64,000 nt of DNA from Escarpia spicata (GCA_963995525.1 CAXEFP010001012.1:62001-126000), one strand, 5' to 3'. Positions 33,105 to 44,850 are shown, counted from the first letter of the stretch. The notes: generated by a model not told the origin, from the sequence alone. Numbers and translations: made by a program.

Positions 33105-33265
33105 CTGCGCGGGGCGGATTTTGGCCTGCAGCCTGCGGGGGCCCGCGGGCTGGATTTTTGTTGTTGCGGTGCGGGTTAAGTTTCAATTTGTGCGGGTCAG
33201 GTCACTGCGGGGCGGGGCGGTCTGCGGGCTAGTTATTTCTACATGCCGGCTACTGCAGGCTGATT
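33105..33265 (+). repeat. G-rich GCGGGC repeat, block 1
   Basis: Many GCGGG, GGGGCGG and TGCGGGC words occur with poor periodicity. A similar block lies at 34310-34455. Runs of three or four G at short spacing could form G-quadruplexes. Confidence 0.6.
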
Positions 33266-33663
33266 TTTTAAACTCATTAATGGTCACCAGTTACTCAAAG
33301 GTGGGACATTCTTTGAACTAGTTAATTGGGGATTACCGGATTGTCCTTTTGTTTGTTTTTAAACAGTGTTATGATAACATGTGCTGGCCTACCCTGCCAG
33401 CTTCAGTCAGGTGTGATTAGTGGCTTCTTCCAGGTGGAAGTATCAGTTCAGGCCATCAATCTGTTTGTGTAATTAAGCCACCAGGATGTCCATAAAGAGC
33501 AGTTACCCCACCAATTAGACAGGAAATGCCTTTGATGTGTGGAGACTGGAGACCATGCCACTTGGCACTAGCTGACAGTGGTAACTTCTAAGAATAAGAA
33601 CTGCCAGTCTTCCTCTGTAGAAGTAAGATGGCTCAAGTCAAATGCCTTCTACAATAGATAAAA

Positions 33664-33755
33664 AGGTTGGACTCTTGATAAGCCAAAAGGCTTCCTTGTC
33701 CACCTGCCATCTAGAGTTAATTCTCTGGATGGCAATCTTGTTAAATCTTGTTTAA
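33664..33755 (+). mobile_element. L2-like LINE 3' UTR fragment
   Basis: GGTTGGACTCTTGATAAGCC, CTTCCTTGTCCACCTGCCAT and GGCAATCTTGTTAAATCTTG match the 3' UTR of the nested L2-like element at 14.86-14.95 kb. About 90 bp remain. From 33265 to 33663 I see nothing else. Confidence 0.85.
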
Positions 33756-34309
33756 TCTACACTAGTATAATCCTGTGCCAGTAGCCTGGTCCAGAGTGGA
33801 TTTTGAGCCTGTTATATAGACATGTGAAAACCCTCTCAACAATCGGTAGTCTACGATCAGAAAATATAAATTGCAAACTTCTAATATCAGCAGATTGCAA
33901 ATTGCAACACTGCCTTTGTGCACCAGACTCAACCTTTGAACGACTCATGTTCATGCAGTACAATGGTAAATAGATTATAAGATCATAGGATGCCACTGAA
34001 ATTAATGCCAGCGGTGTGAATTTCATTGCTCTTCATAATAAAAAAATTATCAACTGCCATTGCATATTCACTTGTGCCGAGTTATATCAGTTAGATTAGT
34101 TAATAAATTACCATTTGTACTCTGTACCTTTACTTTGCCCCAGGTCTGCTTATCACCTCCAGGCATTTACATTATAATGACAAGGGTTCTATTTTTTATT
34201 AAAGATGGAATTCCAAGTACGACATGGTTGTTACCCAGCACCGTGCATTTGTTAATATTGTAAACAACAACGATTAATTAAAATGATATATTTTTAATGA
34301 TTCCATGTT

Positions 34310-34455
34310 GTGGGCTGCGGGGCGGGTGCGGGCTGACTTTTGACTAATTACTGCGGGGTGGGTTGCGGGCCAAGTTACTGCGGGGTGGGGCGGGTTGCGG
34401 GCTACAAAGTGGCAAAATATGTGGGTCGGGGCGGAGCGGGCTGCGGTTTGAGTTG
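34310..34455 (+). repeat. G-rich GCGGGC repeat, block 2
   Basis: The same word set as at 33.1 kb (GGGCTGCGGGGCGGGTGCGG). The two blocks flank about 1 kb that includes the L2 tail fragment. From 33756 to 34309 no gene is recognised. Confidence 0.6.
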
Positions 34456-34464
34456 TACTATGCA

Positions 34465-34607
34465 CCACCAGCATAAGTTTATTTAATTATTTAACATACA
34501 TAACTTTTATTAGTATTTTTTATATTGCATGTACATTTGTTTTATTTGTTTTAATATGCTGCTTCACTCCAAATGAATTTCCCTCCCAAGGGACAATAAA
34601 GTAATAT
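34465..34607 (+). mobile_element. LINE 3' tail, GGGACAATAAAG type
   Basis: AATTTCCCTCCCAAGGGACA followed by ATAAAGTAATATGATTG is a common LINE 3' end. A related tail (CCCCTAAGGAACAATAAA) is at 44.27-44.29 kb, and both follow a similar TTATTT..ACTTTTA..TTTTTATATTGC stretch. Confidence 0.65.
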
Positions 34608-34734
34608 GATTGATTGTGATTGATTGTGATTGATTGTGATTGATTGTGATTGATTGTGATTGATTGTGATTGATTGTGATTGATTGTGATTGATTGTGAT
34701 TGATTGTGATTGATTGTGATTGATTGTGATTGAT
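34608..34734 (+). repeat. 10-bp tandem repeat (TGATTGTGAT)n, about 13 units
   Basis: Near-perfect repeat grown from the 3' tail of the adjacent LINE fragment. The Asn/His/Gln/Ser-rich frames on the minus strand are artefacts. Confidence 0.95.
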
Positions 34735-35176
34735 GTACACCTTGCAGTAAACACTCGGTGTGTGTGTGTTTTTGTGAGTGGGTGGGTGTGAGTGTGTCTG
34801 CAATACCTGGATATGTGCGTGCATGCATAAATTAAGCACAGTGTTATCATCAATACAACATTCAGAGTAGTAATGATTGTTGGCAGACCAATCAGCAGGG
34901 CTGTTTGTGCCATTGTAATACTGTTTGTAAACATGCTTCTTAAATTTTATTCCGCAATTTTACTTATTTGTCAACCTGACATCAACAATTGTTGACGATG
35001 GCAGCATCGTGCACCAATTCACCATTTATACCAAGCCATGCGATGGCGTCCACCACAAATTATGGTTTTGGTTTGCTTTCCTGGCTATTTGCTATTTTGT
35101 GACGTTCCCGCCATACTATCGCAATAGTTGTGACATTATCACAATTTGTATTTCTGTATTAGTACAGGTATCACAA

Positions 35177-35575
35177 TACCATTACAATAGTAGCTCCAAA
35201 CTTTCATGGTGTTTTTACGTTTTAGGTATAAAGAACACAAAACACCTCAACGACTTCTGTTACCGCAAACTCTCTCTGCTGAAACAGAAATACCAACAAG
35301 CAAGTGTCCTCAGTGGTAATGACACAACTGGTCATATCACGTACAATGCAGAATAAGCCGCCATTGGATCGCAGTGGCGCACACGTCTCCTATGTTCCTT
35401 TCAAATAAATTTTTCAGTAAATGTCCGATACATATATATAAATATATCAATATTAAAATACGCTATTTCCAAATAGCCAGTATTATTTGCAATCATTTCC
35501 ACCACTCAAAGCGAACCAGATTGTCTGTTAGATGAAATGACCTTTGAACTCTGAAACTGATTGCGTGTATGACCT
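35177..35575 (+). repeat. Direct duplication, copy 1
   Basis: From ACCATTACAATAGTA to GTGTATGACCTTGTA this matches 37690-38090 at high identity with a few short indels. The copy contains the exon candidate at 35226. Confidence 0.9.
35226..35356 (+). CDS. Terminal exon candidate (gene B or another gene)
   Basis: After the acceptor TTTTTACGTTTTAG the frame reads IKNTKHLNDFCYRKLSLLKQ, then KYQQASVLSGNDTTGHITYN and AE, ending at TAA (35354-35356). AATAAA follows at 35404-35409, a plausible poly(A) signal. The entry phase is 1, so at least one more exon would be needed between this and the exon at 32916. I do not recognise the protein. Confidence 0.45.
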
Positions 35576-36430
35576 TGTACACAGATTAAATTGTCATTAT
35601 CTCCATAGCATTTTTCTAAATTCTGTTTTGAAATAGTTTGTCTTTTTAATTTTTCTGATCAACAAAGTGTGATTTAGCTCTTAATAAGCACTGTATTATT
35701 ATTATTAAAAGCATAGGACTTAAAATTTAACATAACTATTATGAAATAATAGTTTTCAAAGATAACCAGTCACACCAGTTATAATTACATCTGGTTCCTA
35801 AGGGGCTTATCTAGATGAACATTGCTGGGATTAAACAAAAATAATATACAGCTGTATATAAAGTTGAAATATATGTGCATCCATCTGAATATGTGTTAAT
35901 AATTAAATTATTGTTTATTATCAATTAATGACATTTTAGGAGAAAACCTAAACAAGGAAGTTCAACTTCTAAATATGATATAATTATAAGCTGTTAAAAG
36001 ACTGTTTTGGAAGTTGATTAATTTAGCTGATGGGAGAAGATCATCCATCAGACATATCCAGAGTAAATTATTAGAGCAGTTAGAAAAATATTTAAATAAA
36101 ATTCTTAGCTCAAATGTTGAATCTTGCTGAAGATCTCGTTTCATCTTCTGCAGAGAGAAGATGGCAGAATTGGCTGAAGAAGAATTTTTCCGTACCAAGA
36201 CTACAAAAATGTTAGCATGACTCCTGGAGCAGAAATTAGAGAAACCTTTTAAAATACTCTGTAAGTGTTTATTTTATGTGTGAATGTGAAGATTTACTGA
36301 CAGTTGTTGACCTTCTGTTGTACCAAATATTTATTTTAGAAACCATTCTATAATGGCCAACAAATTGTGTCATAGGACACATGCTCCTCGTGAATTATCA
36401 TGTCGTAATTAACTGTTACATTTTAAAAAC
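35576..36430. other. Unassigned AT-rich sequence
   Basis: No gene or repeat recognised. Confidence 0.5.
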
Positions 36431-36439
36431 AATTTGTTC

Positions 36440-36870
36440 TGTAGCAGTAACTAGATAATTCTTGGAAATTCTGATGAGAGTGGTTTTGTGGGTAGTTCCA
36501 TGGAAAATTGAATTTGTGTTATTTATTCTAATAAACGGTCCACTAAGTTGCGCAATGAAGTTGTTTGGCTGAAAAAGAGTATTATCTTGTTTAAAAAAAT
36601 TATAAACAAATATTAAAAATACAATTTTTACCAATTGTTTTACTCTTTATTCAGCCAAACTACTTCATTGCACAATATATGATATTATTTGTTAGAATAC
36701 ATAACAAAAATTAAAATATTAATTAAATTTCCATGGGACTATCCACAACACCGCCCCATCACAATTTCCAAGAATTATTTGATTACCATGGTTACCATTA
36801 TGCAAATTTATTATTATTTAATATATGGCCTTCTTTGCATACATACTTCAAATTTGGTCAAGATAGGACA
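36440..36870. mobile_element. Foldback (long inverted-repeat) element
   Basis: The left arm (AGATAATTCTTGGAAATTCT, TAGTTCCATGGAAAATTGAA, TTGCGCAATGAAGTTGTTTG) pairs with the right arm (ACTTCATTGCACAA, TTTCCATGGGACTATCC, AATTTCCAAGAATTATTTG) about a centre near 36612. Arms are about 130 bp and imperfect. The right arm extends into a segment duplicated at 37279. No coding capacity. Confidence 0.8.
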
Positions 36871-37278
36871 TGTAGTTTTTAAGATATGACAGTTAATTAA
36901 AATATGACATTTAACAAGGACTAACGTTTACAGGCTTGTTCATACCAGCTTACCCCACCTTACTCATTTATATAACTGAGTACTTAGCACATCGTACAGG
37001 TAGCTAAAGTGAAACACATTGACATCATATCCAAATGAATGTAGATTCTCATTCACTAATGTCTAACGTGAGGTTGGAAATAAGACGATTGCACTTGTGC
37101 AGTTTCTTTCCAGTGCTCCTTTTTTATTTTATAATGTGAAGTTGTCTCTTCCACAACCCATGATCAGCTAATGGCAGTGATTATTAGCAGGAAGTTGAGA
37201 AATATACAGCCTGGTCAGAAAATTAATAAAAAATAAATTAATTGGCGTGTTGTTTGTGCAATGTGTATACATGTGTGT

Positions 37279-37435
37279 AAAATATTAATTAAATTTCCTT
37301 GTGACTATCCACAACACCGCCCCATCAGAATTTCCACGAATAATTTGATTACCATGGTTACCATTATGCAAATTTATTATTATTTAATATTTGGCCTTTT
37401 TTGCATACATACTTCAAATTTGGTCAAGATAGGAT
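37279..37435 (+). repeat. Direct repeat of the foldback right arm
   Basis: This matches 36713-36869 with few differences (CTATCCACAACACCGCCCCA; GGTTACCATTATGCAAATTT), offset by 566 bp. The inverted left arm is absent. Confidence 0.9.
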
Positions 37436-37691
37436 AGGTAGCAGTGCTGCTGGAGACATCTCGACTGAGACATCAGAAAACAACGTGCCGCATCAGAACA
37501 CCGACGACGAGGACACGGAGTGACCTTCTGAACCACAGACAGAGTACTCTGCAGACAACGAAAGTCGGTCGGTCACTCGAGACAGGACGAGTGAGTCTGC
37601 TACTCCCACAAGTAGACACTATGGTGAAGGGGACCACATCGACAAAACCTCTGGTGATGAATCATCGACTGAAGTCTCCTGCAAACAGATA
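37436..37691 (+). pseudogene. Acidic, Ser/Thr-rich coding-like segment with one stop
   Basis: One plus frame reads SSAAGDISTETSENNVPHQN, TDDEDTE, TGA, then PSEPQTEYSADNESRSVTRD and SRHYGEGDHIDKTSGDESST. The composition is that of a disordered acidic region and is far from the local AT-rich background. It lies directly before the second copy of the terminal exon, so it may be the missing preceding exon in a decayed copy. Confidence 0.35.
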
Positions 37692-38092
37692 ACCATTACA
37701 ATAGTAATTACAATAGTAACTCCATGGTGTTGTTTTTACGTTTTAGGTATAAAGAACACAAAACACCTCAACGACTTCTGTTACCACAAACTCTCTCTGC
37801 TGAAACAGAAACGCCAAAAGCAAGTGTCCTCAGTGGTAATGACACAACTGGTCATATCACTTAAATGCAGAATAAGCCGCCATTGGATCGCAGTGGTACA
37901 CATGTCTCCTATGTTCCTTTTAAATATATTTTTCAGTAAACGTCCGATACATATATAAATATTAAAATACGCTATTTCCAAATAGCCAGTATTATTTGCA
38001 ATCATTTCCATCACTCAAAGTGAACCAGATTTTCTGTTAGGTGAAATGACCTTTGAACTCTGAAACTGATTGCGTGTATGACCTTGTATGCA
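37692..38092 (+). repeat. Direct duplication, copy 2 (decayed terminal exon)
   Basis: The copy of 35177-35575 keeps IKNTKHLNDFCYHKLSLLKQ but has a one-base loss that shifts the frame, and the AATAAA of copy 1 reads AATATA here. It therefore looks like the non-functional copy. Confidence 0.85.
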
Positions 38093-38454
38093 ACAAGTAG
38101 ATTGTTTTTACCATAAGAAAAAGAAAATTACAAAAAAGCAGGACATTTACAAAATAACAAGACAATGTGATTGATGAGGAAAAGCCGTATTTTTCCCAGA
38201 AAATGGTAATGTTTACATTTTTCATCTGGTATGTATATTTGTTCTATATGACGAGTTGTAGGTGGAATGGAGACCGGGAGTCATGAAGGGAGTACCCTGT
38301 GTGGAAGCAAGGGGGTGAGACATCGAGAGAGTGCCCGCTGCAGTGTGTGGATGCACATGGAATGTCTTAAGTGAAAGTGAGGAAGTTGAGAGAACGTCGC
38401 GCGATGGGCCAAATCAGGAAGGTACAGTGTCAATAGCTTTATGTGTTGACATTC

Positions 38455-38802
38455 TTATACCTGACAACTTCTGAGTTTTGAAATCCAAGATTCAAAATAG
38501 TTCATGAGTCTCGTCAGTTCGGTCAAGCTGCACTGGACTTTGGAAGATGGGGGGTGTTGGAGATTTGTCAGGAGTTTCAATGGTTTGGTCTTGTATTGGA
38601 TATCGGAAGACAGAAATGGGGAGTGCTGTTGGAGGTCTTCTGCCATAAGTTCTGGTGGAACGCCCTTCAGGGGAATGTGTTGGTAGCCCCAACCATCCAG
38701 GCCTTGTCGGTGAATTGTTTGTTTCATGCTTCTAAGCCATGGTCTGTGGTTAACACCTTTACAACTGGCACAGCACAGTTGTTTACACACACAAATCGGC
38801 AT
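38455..38802 (-). other. Unrecognised 115-codon open frame
   Basis: The minus strand reads CKQLCCASCKGVNHRPWLRS, GYQHIPLKGVPPELMAEDLQ and LTELTRLMNYFESWISKLRS. It is somewhat protein-like, with no recognised domain and no clear splice or promoter context. Confidence 0.2.
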
Positions 38803-40700
38803 TAAAATCCAGACTTATGGACTATGCCGATCAACCACGTAGAAGTATAAGCCGTTGGTTTCTTCTATCTGGTGTTTGTGCCAGGGGAAGTAAAAATCAC
38901 CCGCAGGGAAACGGAACGTTGGAAACACCTGTCATTAGGACCGTTAGTCGTATGTCATTGCCCTTATTTGATGTGCGGTCGTCAAGGTTATCCCCCATCT
39001 TGGCTATACACAACCAAATGTTGTACATTGTCTACAATGGGTGAATGGGACCCAAACGATTGCTGTGGTATGTTGATGCATAATGCCAACTCTAAGCCCT
39101 GACAATAACATACAAGTTCTTTAGGTGACCGGCCAAAGATGTGTAGCTGAAAAAAATAGTGAGCTGTTTCCCTTGTTTGAATGGAATATAGATGCTGACA
39201 TGCCTTCTTACAATTGTTGTGTTTAGCCCACCAAGGGCCGTTGCTAGGTTACGAGGCCAGATGTCACGAGATCTGGGACCTCATTCTCTAAAAGTCCCAT
39301 CTCTTGGCAATATGAAGTTTGGTTGTTCTCTGCACAAAAAGCCGATAAACAATCCTGTTTATGCGAATCATTTTTAGCTTGTTGCCACGTGGATGATTAA
39401 TTCAGCAGTTCGAGAATAATGAATATTCATGTCCGCGCAGTGAACAAGGCATAGACCGTTGACGTAACACACACAGCCAACATGTCAGATTTTTAGGTAA
39501 GTTGTTTCAAACAATAGCATTGTAAATAAGTAATTTGTAGACATGCATATTGACAGCTATTTTTTTTTAATGTAGGAAGCGTATGCATTGTTTATTTATC
39601 GTGCCATCAGCCGAGTAACGTTTCAATTAAATAGAATTATAACGTCCGCCAACGCGGATGGCTGCAGTCGGTGTCAGTGTCAGCTGCCGCTGGGACTGTC
39701 ACTGAGTCTGTCAAGCCTCTACTACAGTAAATAACATAGCCTTAGGCAAGGGTCTCGCCTTTCTAGTTAGTAAAACTGCATTGTCCGGTATTTGACATCC
39801 AGTGAATGAAAATGCACACTAAAATATCAGTATATGCAACCATAGCAAGAGGATTAACCTGGTCGTGGATGTAATTTTTTTGCCTAAATCTGGGATTTGG
39901 GTATATCTTGCCTTTCCAAATTCCAACCAGCCGTTTTTGAAAAGTCCCCATTTCCCCACTTATTTGAACCGAAACATAAAAATATGAGATTCTTACGTTC
40001 ACAGACTGTTTTTAATGATACAGCTACGATTGTTAGTAAACCTGGCTAGCATGTCATCATTCAATGTAATCGTTTTAGGTTTGTTAAAAAATACACAATA
40101 CCATGTTGCCATAGAATTTTGCGATGCACAAATTTTGGACACCAGCAGATCTGCACTCTAGTATAAATAAGTTTTTATCCATGAATATATTTTGTAAATA
40201 TACTAATAGATCAGATCAAATTGTGCTGCTTCATGTGAATAGCACATTTGATAATAATAGTACTCGCTAAAAGCAAACTAAACATTTATTTTTGACATGT
40301 TACTGTACACTTTTCTCGAGAATGGCCCATATGTGTAATTACATACAACATTAATTATTAGAGAAAGAATAAAAGTTGGCATTACGGGCCATGGCATAAC
40401 ACAGCACCGTTAACGATATGTAAAGGCGAATAGTAAGCGGAGTATAAGTTTTGGCGGTAACTTTAAGGTATCCTAGATGGGTTTATACATTATTCTGGAT
40501 AAAAGTATATGTAAGTTTTCTTGGATGGGCGATAATACGTCAACATCAAGTAGGCCTGTTCACTTTAACGTATGGTTTAGGTTATTATTAATTAAATAAC
40601 AATTTGAATTAAATTTACCTGATGTTGTTAATATGAACACTTTTAGGGGATATGGCGTGCACCAAGAATGATGTTGTACAGAAAGGGGACTAGTTGAATT
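38803..40700. other. Mostly unassigned; possible first exon near 39.4 kb
   Basis: Around 39150-39500 the sequence is less AT-rich, and GATTTTTAG|GTAAGT (donor at 39496) could end a non-coding first exon; the ATG just before it meets TAG after four codons. No further gene evidence is seen until about 40.7 kb. Confidence 0.3.
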
Positions 40701-40703
40701 TGA

Positions 40704-40865
40704 AGAAGCAAGAGAAAAGCAGCTGAACAGGTTTCCCAAGAGCCAAGAGGCGAAGTGGCAAAGAGACTGAAATCTGTCCACCTCCACTCCCCAGTCCTTA
40801 CTCAGGCAGAGAAGAGAAAGAAAGCTGTGAGTGCCAGGATCAAGCACAGGCAAGAAAAGAAGTGA
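40704..40865 (+). CDS. Terminal exon candidate, Lys/Arg-rich
   Basis: The frame RSKRKAAEQVSQEPRGEVAK, then RLKSVHLHSPVLTQAEKRKK and AVSARIKHRQEKK, ends at TGA (40863-40865). Several AG acceptors lie at 40705-40712. AATAAA at 40985-40990 would be its poly(A) signal. The composition resembles a nuclear or nucleolar protein tail. The protein is not identified. Confidence 0.35.
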   Translation, partial: RSKRKAAEQVSQEPRGEVAKRLKSVHLHSPVLTQAEKRKKAVSARIKHRQEKK

Positions 40866-40999
40866 AGTCACATGTCCACAATGAACACTTGTAAAATTTA
40901 CAAGTTTATGGTTTCAATGAACACTAGTTGATGTGGACATTTGTGTGCAAATTTCAGTGTACTGTATATTAGAATTATCATTTTAATAAACCTTGGTTA

Positions 41000-43440
41000 T
41001 TTAAAGCATTTTTGTGTATTCTTTTCACATTGACCACTTGTGTAATGTTGTAGTTTTGACAATGTAGTATACACTGCTTCTGTTTTTTGTGTGATGAAAA
41101 TGATGTGCTTTTATAGTTATGTGCAGGGAACTGTTTGCTTACACTTTTGATTAATACAATCCCAAATGTAGTGTTTCTATGCACTATGTTTGTGATTTTA
41201 TATAGATTAGACAAAAACAGTGTGAAAGTACACTACATTGCATCACAAACAATGATGTCTTTAAAAAAAATTCTGAGTTCCAATCCAGACCCCCCTTTCT
41301 TCCCCAGTTTGCCGTGCCGCGTGCAAATGTTCCTCAGAAGTGACTTGCCTCCTCTCACATGCCTGTTTTATTGAATGTTAAGACAATTAAAAATATGTCA
41401 AAAATCACACTAAAATGGCATTTTATTTCATTTTGAGAAACTCCCCAAAAGAAAATTGTTTATGATTGTAAGTACAAACATGTTATTGACATTCATACAG
41501 TTTTTTTTTTAAACAAATGCATATTAAGTTTGATACAGCTTCATAAACATTATGCTACAATGTTGAAAGACAGCAAAAATCCGTACTGCATTTTTGGCAC
41601 GACCCCTTCACCAAACATAAAACCATCCCATGCAATTTTGAGTAAACACAAGTCTCTGTGTGGTGCCATTGTGGACAATTTTAAAATAAAATGTTGTAAT
41701 GGTGATCAATGATTTATGTTTCATTCGTTAGGTGGTACGTGGTGATAAAGAAGCCCCCACATTGGCCATTGCACGAGTTTACAGGTATGCTACAATACCT
41801 TGATTACCTTCATAGAACAATATTCATATAGGATAAATCCATTTTGACAAAATCCACTAGGATAAAGTCTGCATAGGATAACCCCCCAGGATAGCATTCT
41901 CATAGGATAAACCCCATAGGCAACATTCACACACAATGTACCCCACAGACAAAGTCCCCATAAGACCAAATCCATGCTGGATAAACCTCTATGGACAAAG
42001 ATGCCTGCAGGACCAAAATGATATATACAATAAACCCACAGGCAAAATCCCCACAGGACAAAATTTAGTTAGGGTAATGGACACACATGGACACACAGAT
42101 TTAACCATGATGAACAAAATCCCCATGAACAAAATTTACTTAATATAAAAGTCCCTATAAGACAACCTAGTAGGTAAAATATAAAAAGAACTGGTAGCTG
42201 GGTTCCACAGACTATCAAGAAGACGGGATTTATTTGGATGATTTTCTTACCTAAACTACTGCTAAACAAACACTGACTCTATTGTTCTGTTGCCTCTGAC
42301 ACCTCTCTCTGTCAAGGTGGTTTATTTGTAGTTGTATAAGATAAAGGAAGACTTTTCTGTGATGTCAACAACTTTTCCATCAAGGTAGTGGTGTGTTTGG
42401 AATGTGTGGTTATGTTCTGGCATCAAGAGATCTTTCATCACCATAAGGTTAAATCTCGTTAAGGTAAATCATCAAGATGAAATTCTGAGGCAAGTGTTTA
42501 AACTTAAAGTATTGTTGGCGGTTTAAAAGCAGACGTCTGCTTAAAAATCCACTTAACAAGGCTTACTGGTTTTTACAGAGGTTTGACAGGATTTGTATGC
42601 ATATGTCAATTAATAGATTAGCTTTGGCAATCAAAATACTGAATAAGTTACAAAAGGTAGTCATGTTAGAAATGGGTAACTGAAGCACTTTCTGCCCAAA
42701 TGAAACATCAAACAAACATTACCTTCAAATATTCAAATATATATCTAAGCTTATGCGCTGCAAACTTGTTAATTGAGCAGCTGTGATCAGCAGATGATAT
42801 TGTGTGAGGACAAGTATCTGTTCTCCTCCAAACTGTACATTCTTGCACTAACACAGCGGGTGTTGTAGGGGGTTTATGTGCTGGGGGTGGTATATTTAGT
42901 AATTACTCATTCAACTGTACATATGATTTACTGTGCAGTTGGATTCTTTTTTAGATTGTTTGGTTTAGTGTGTGGACATATTCCGCAAAATTTGTGAGCC
43001 ATGCACCTGAAATAAGCTTTCTTAGTTTCCTCTAAATGGATGCTTATAAAGACAAAGCCATGAGATTCTCTGGTGTAGTTCAGTGTTGTATAAAGTCACT
43101 GGGAAATATAGCATGGCATATTTGAATAAACTCATCAATCAGTGTGACTTTTCACTTAGCACAGTACAATAGCCAGGTGCACAAGACAATAGCTCTAGTG
43201 ACAATGAACTCTATAAATAGCCTGGCTACTGGGTGTTTGTGGGGCATAAAAGACAATAGCCCAGTGCATACCCACAAACAAACTCAAGTTAAGAGGGTGC
43301 CTGTTAGCTGGCTTTATATCTGTGTATAGAACAGTAAGAAATGTATTTCAAAGTGCTGCCTTTCAATGCTGCAATAATTTATTACTGAAAATTGGATAAC
43401 AAATCCCATGTTGTGTAACCCGTGAATAATTTTGTGTGAA
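41000..43440. other. Unassigned sequence; one exon-like segment at 41732-41784
   Basis: TTCATTCGTTAG|GTGGTACG and TTTACAG|GTATGC bound 53 bp open as VVRGDKEAPTLAIARVY, which could be a small exon or chance. From 41820 to 42170 there is a loose GGATAAA/GGACAAA..CCCCA repeat. Nothing else is recognised. Confidence 0.35.
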
Positions 43441-43449
43441 TTGTTTTAA

Positions 43450-44140
43450 GAAGATTTAACAAAATTTAATAAGATTGCCACCCAGAGAATTAACTCTAGG
43501 TGGCAATCAGTCAACATGTCTGGCCTGTTTGTTAGGATGTAGTCAATTTCGTTCTTCGTTTCTCCATTTGGGCTTTTCCATGTCCGTCTCCTTCCTGCTT
43601 TCTTCTGGAACATGGTATTCATGATTTTGTACTTTCTTGATGTTGCCCATTCTACCAAGGTGTCGCCGCTTTCATTTCTCACACGTAAGCCAAATTTGCC
43701 TGTTGCTGTTTCCGAAATGTTTGTTCGTTTCCCTACTAGCGCATTAAACTTAAAGTCTACCAGCACTATCGTGTAGTGGGTTGGCCTTTCTAAGGTCTCA
43801 TCCACGTTGTTGTAGAAGTTGTGTGTGTCTTCTGAGTATGATGTTGTTGGTGCATATACTTGTACTATCTTCAGTTTGTAGTGCTTTGTTATGTATAGAA
43901 CAAGTTCTGCTACTCTGGGGTTGATGCTGTTAACCCTCCATTTTTTATGAGAAAGCCTACTCCAGCTTGGCCATTGTTGGCTGTGGAATGGTGTAGTAGG
44001 TGGCCACTTTGTAAAGTAGTGAAGCATGAGCTCAAAAGGATGTTATTGAAATGGTGCCCAGCTCTCCCAGGAGCCTCTGTCAAGTCACTGTCCACTTCCC
44101 ACCTTCCGATATCTAACATAATAATAGTATTATTTAACAC
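43450..44140 (-). pseudogene. RTE-like LINE endonuclease fused to an L2-like 3' tail
   Basis: The minus strand reads NNGQAGVGFLIKN, then VAELVLYITKHYKLKIVQVY, APTTSYSEDTHNFYNNVDET, ETATGKFGLRVRNESGDTLV, SRKYKIMNTMFQKKAGRRRT and GETKNEIDYILTNRPD, an AP-type endonuclease as in RTE-like elements. Just after DYILTNRPDMLTDCH it runs into the L2-like 3' UTR (GGTGGCAATCTTATTAAATT at about 43462-43500). The chimera is probably the product of insertion or deletion. Confidence 0.8.
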
Positions 44141-44144
44141 AATA

Positions 44145-44318
44145 TTTGGGAGATGATTTAACTTATGTTAACTTATATAACTTTTACTACTATTTTTACA
44201 TCTAAATTATGATAGATTTGCGTGAACATGTGTGTGCATAAACTTATTTGACATTTTTTATATTGCCTGTGAATCCCCTAAGGAACAATAAATTATTGTC
44301 ATCGTTATTGTCACAGGG
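44145..44318 (+). mobile_element. LINE 3' tail, GGAACAATAAA type
   Basis: A TATTGCCTGTGAATCCCCTA box and AGGAACAATAAATTATTGTC, with repeated TCATCGTTATTGTC after it, resemble the tail at 34.47-34.6 kb. It lies in the intron just before the first recognised RAD50 exon. Confidence 0.6.
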
Positions 44319-44358
44319 TTCTCACAAATGTAGCTACAGTGGTGCCCCCTGGTTGTAG

Positions 44359-44460
44359 GAGGAGGCGCGACTGGCGAAGGTGGAAGACAAAATGGATGCC
44401 TTGAGTCAGCAGAAGTCTAATCAGTTACTTGACCTTGGCAAGATGGAACAGGATGCGGAA
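44359..44460 (+). CDS. RAD50: RAD50 exon (34 codons)
   Basis: Bounded by GGTTGTAG and GAA|GTAAGT, phase 0 at both ends. Reads EEARLAKVEDKMDALSQQKS, then NQLLDLGKMEQDAE, amphipathic and charged as in a coiled coil. It aligns by eye with the animal RAD50 segment just before the conserved RH....RD..I block. Confidence 0.8.
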
Positions 44461-44689
44461 GTAAGTACAGCACTCTGTCAAAAAGTAGTATACATGTCAA
44501 ACATCTGCCAGCAGTTGTCAGAATGTTGTTGCGTTAAAAGGAGTCAGGTCTGTTCCTAGCCTTTCGTTTAATAGTTAATATCGTGTTCTTTAGACTACAA
44601 TAACTAAGGTATACCACCCACTAAATTGTGATTAGTAATCCTGTCACAACGTTCACATTTTGGAATGTACGACTCCGGAGCATGTTTAA

Positions 44690-44850
44690 ATAGTAAACAA
44701 AACGTCCAGTTTAAAAACAAGCCTTATTGGCAATATAAGCCAAGTTAATTGCAATACCCTTTGATGTTCGACAATGTCCCATTTTCCCACATTCAACACA
44801 GCAGACTTCCTGTTACAAATTACTGCACTCGCTAATTCCGGGTAGAGGAA
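44690..44850 (-). repeat. Dispersed repeat, copy 2, inverted
   Basis: The reverse complement matches 32530-32725 (TGTGGGAAAATGGGACATTG, GAACATCAAAGGGTATTGC). Intronic in the RAD50 locus. Confidence 0.75.
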
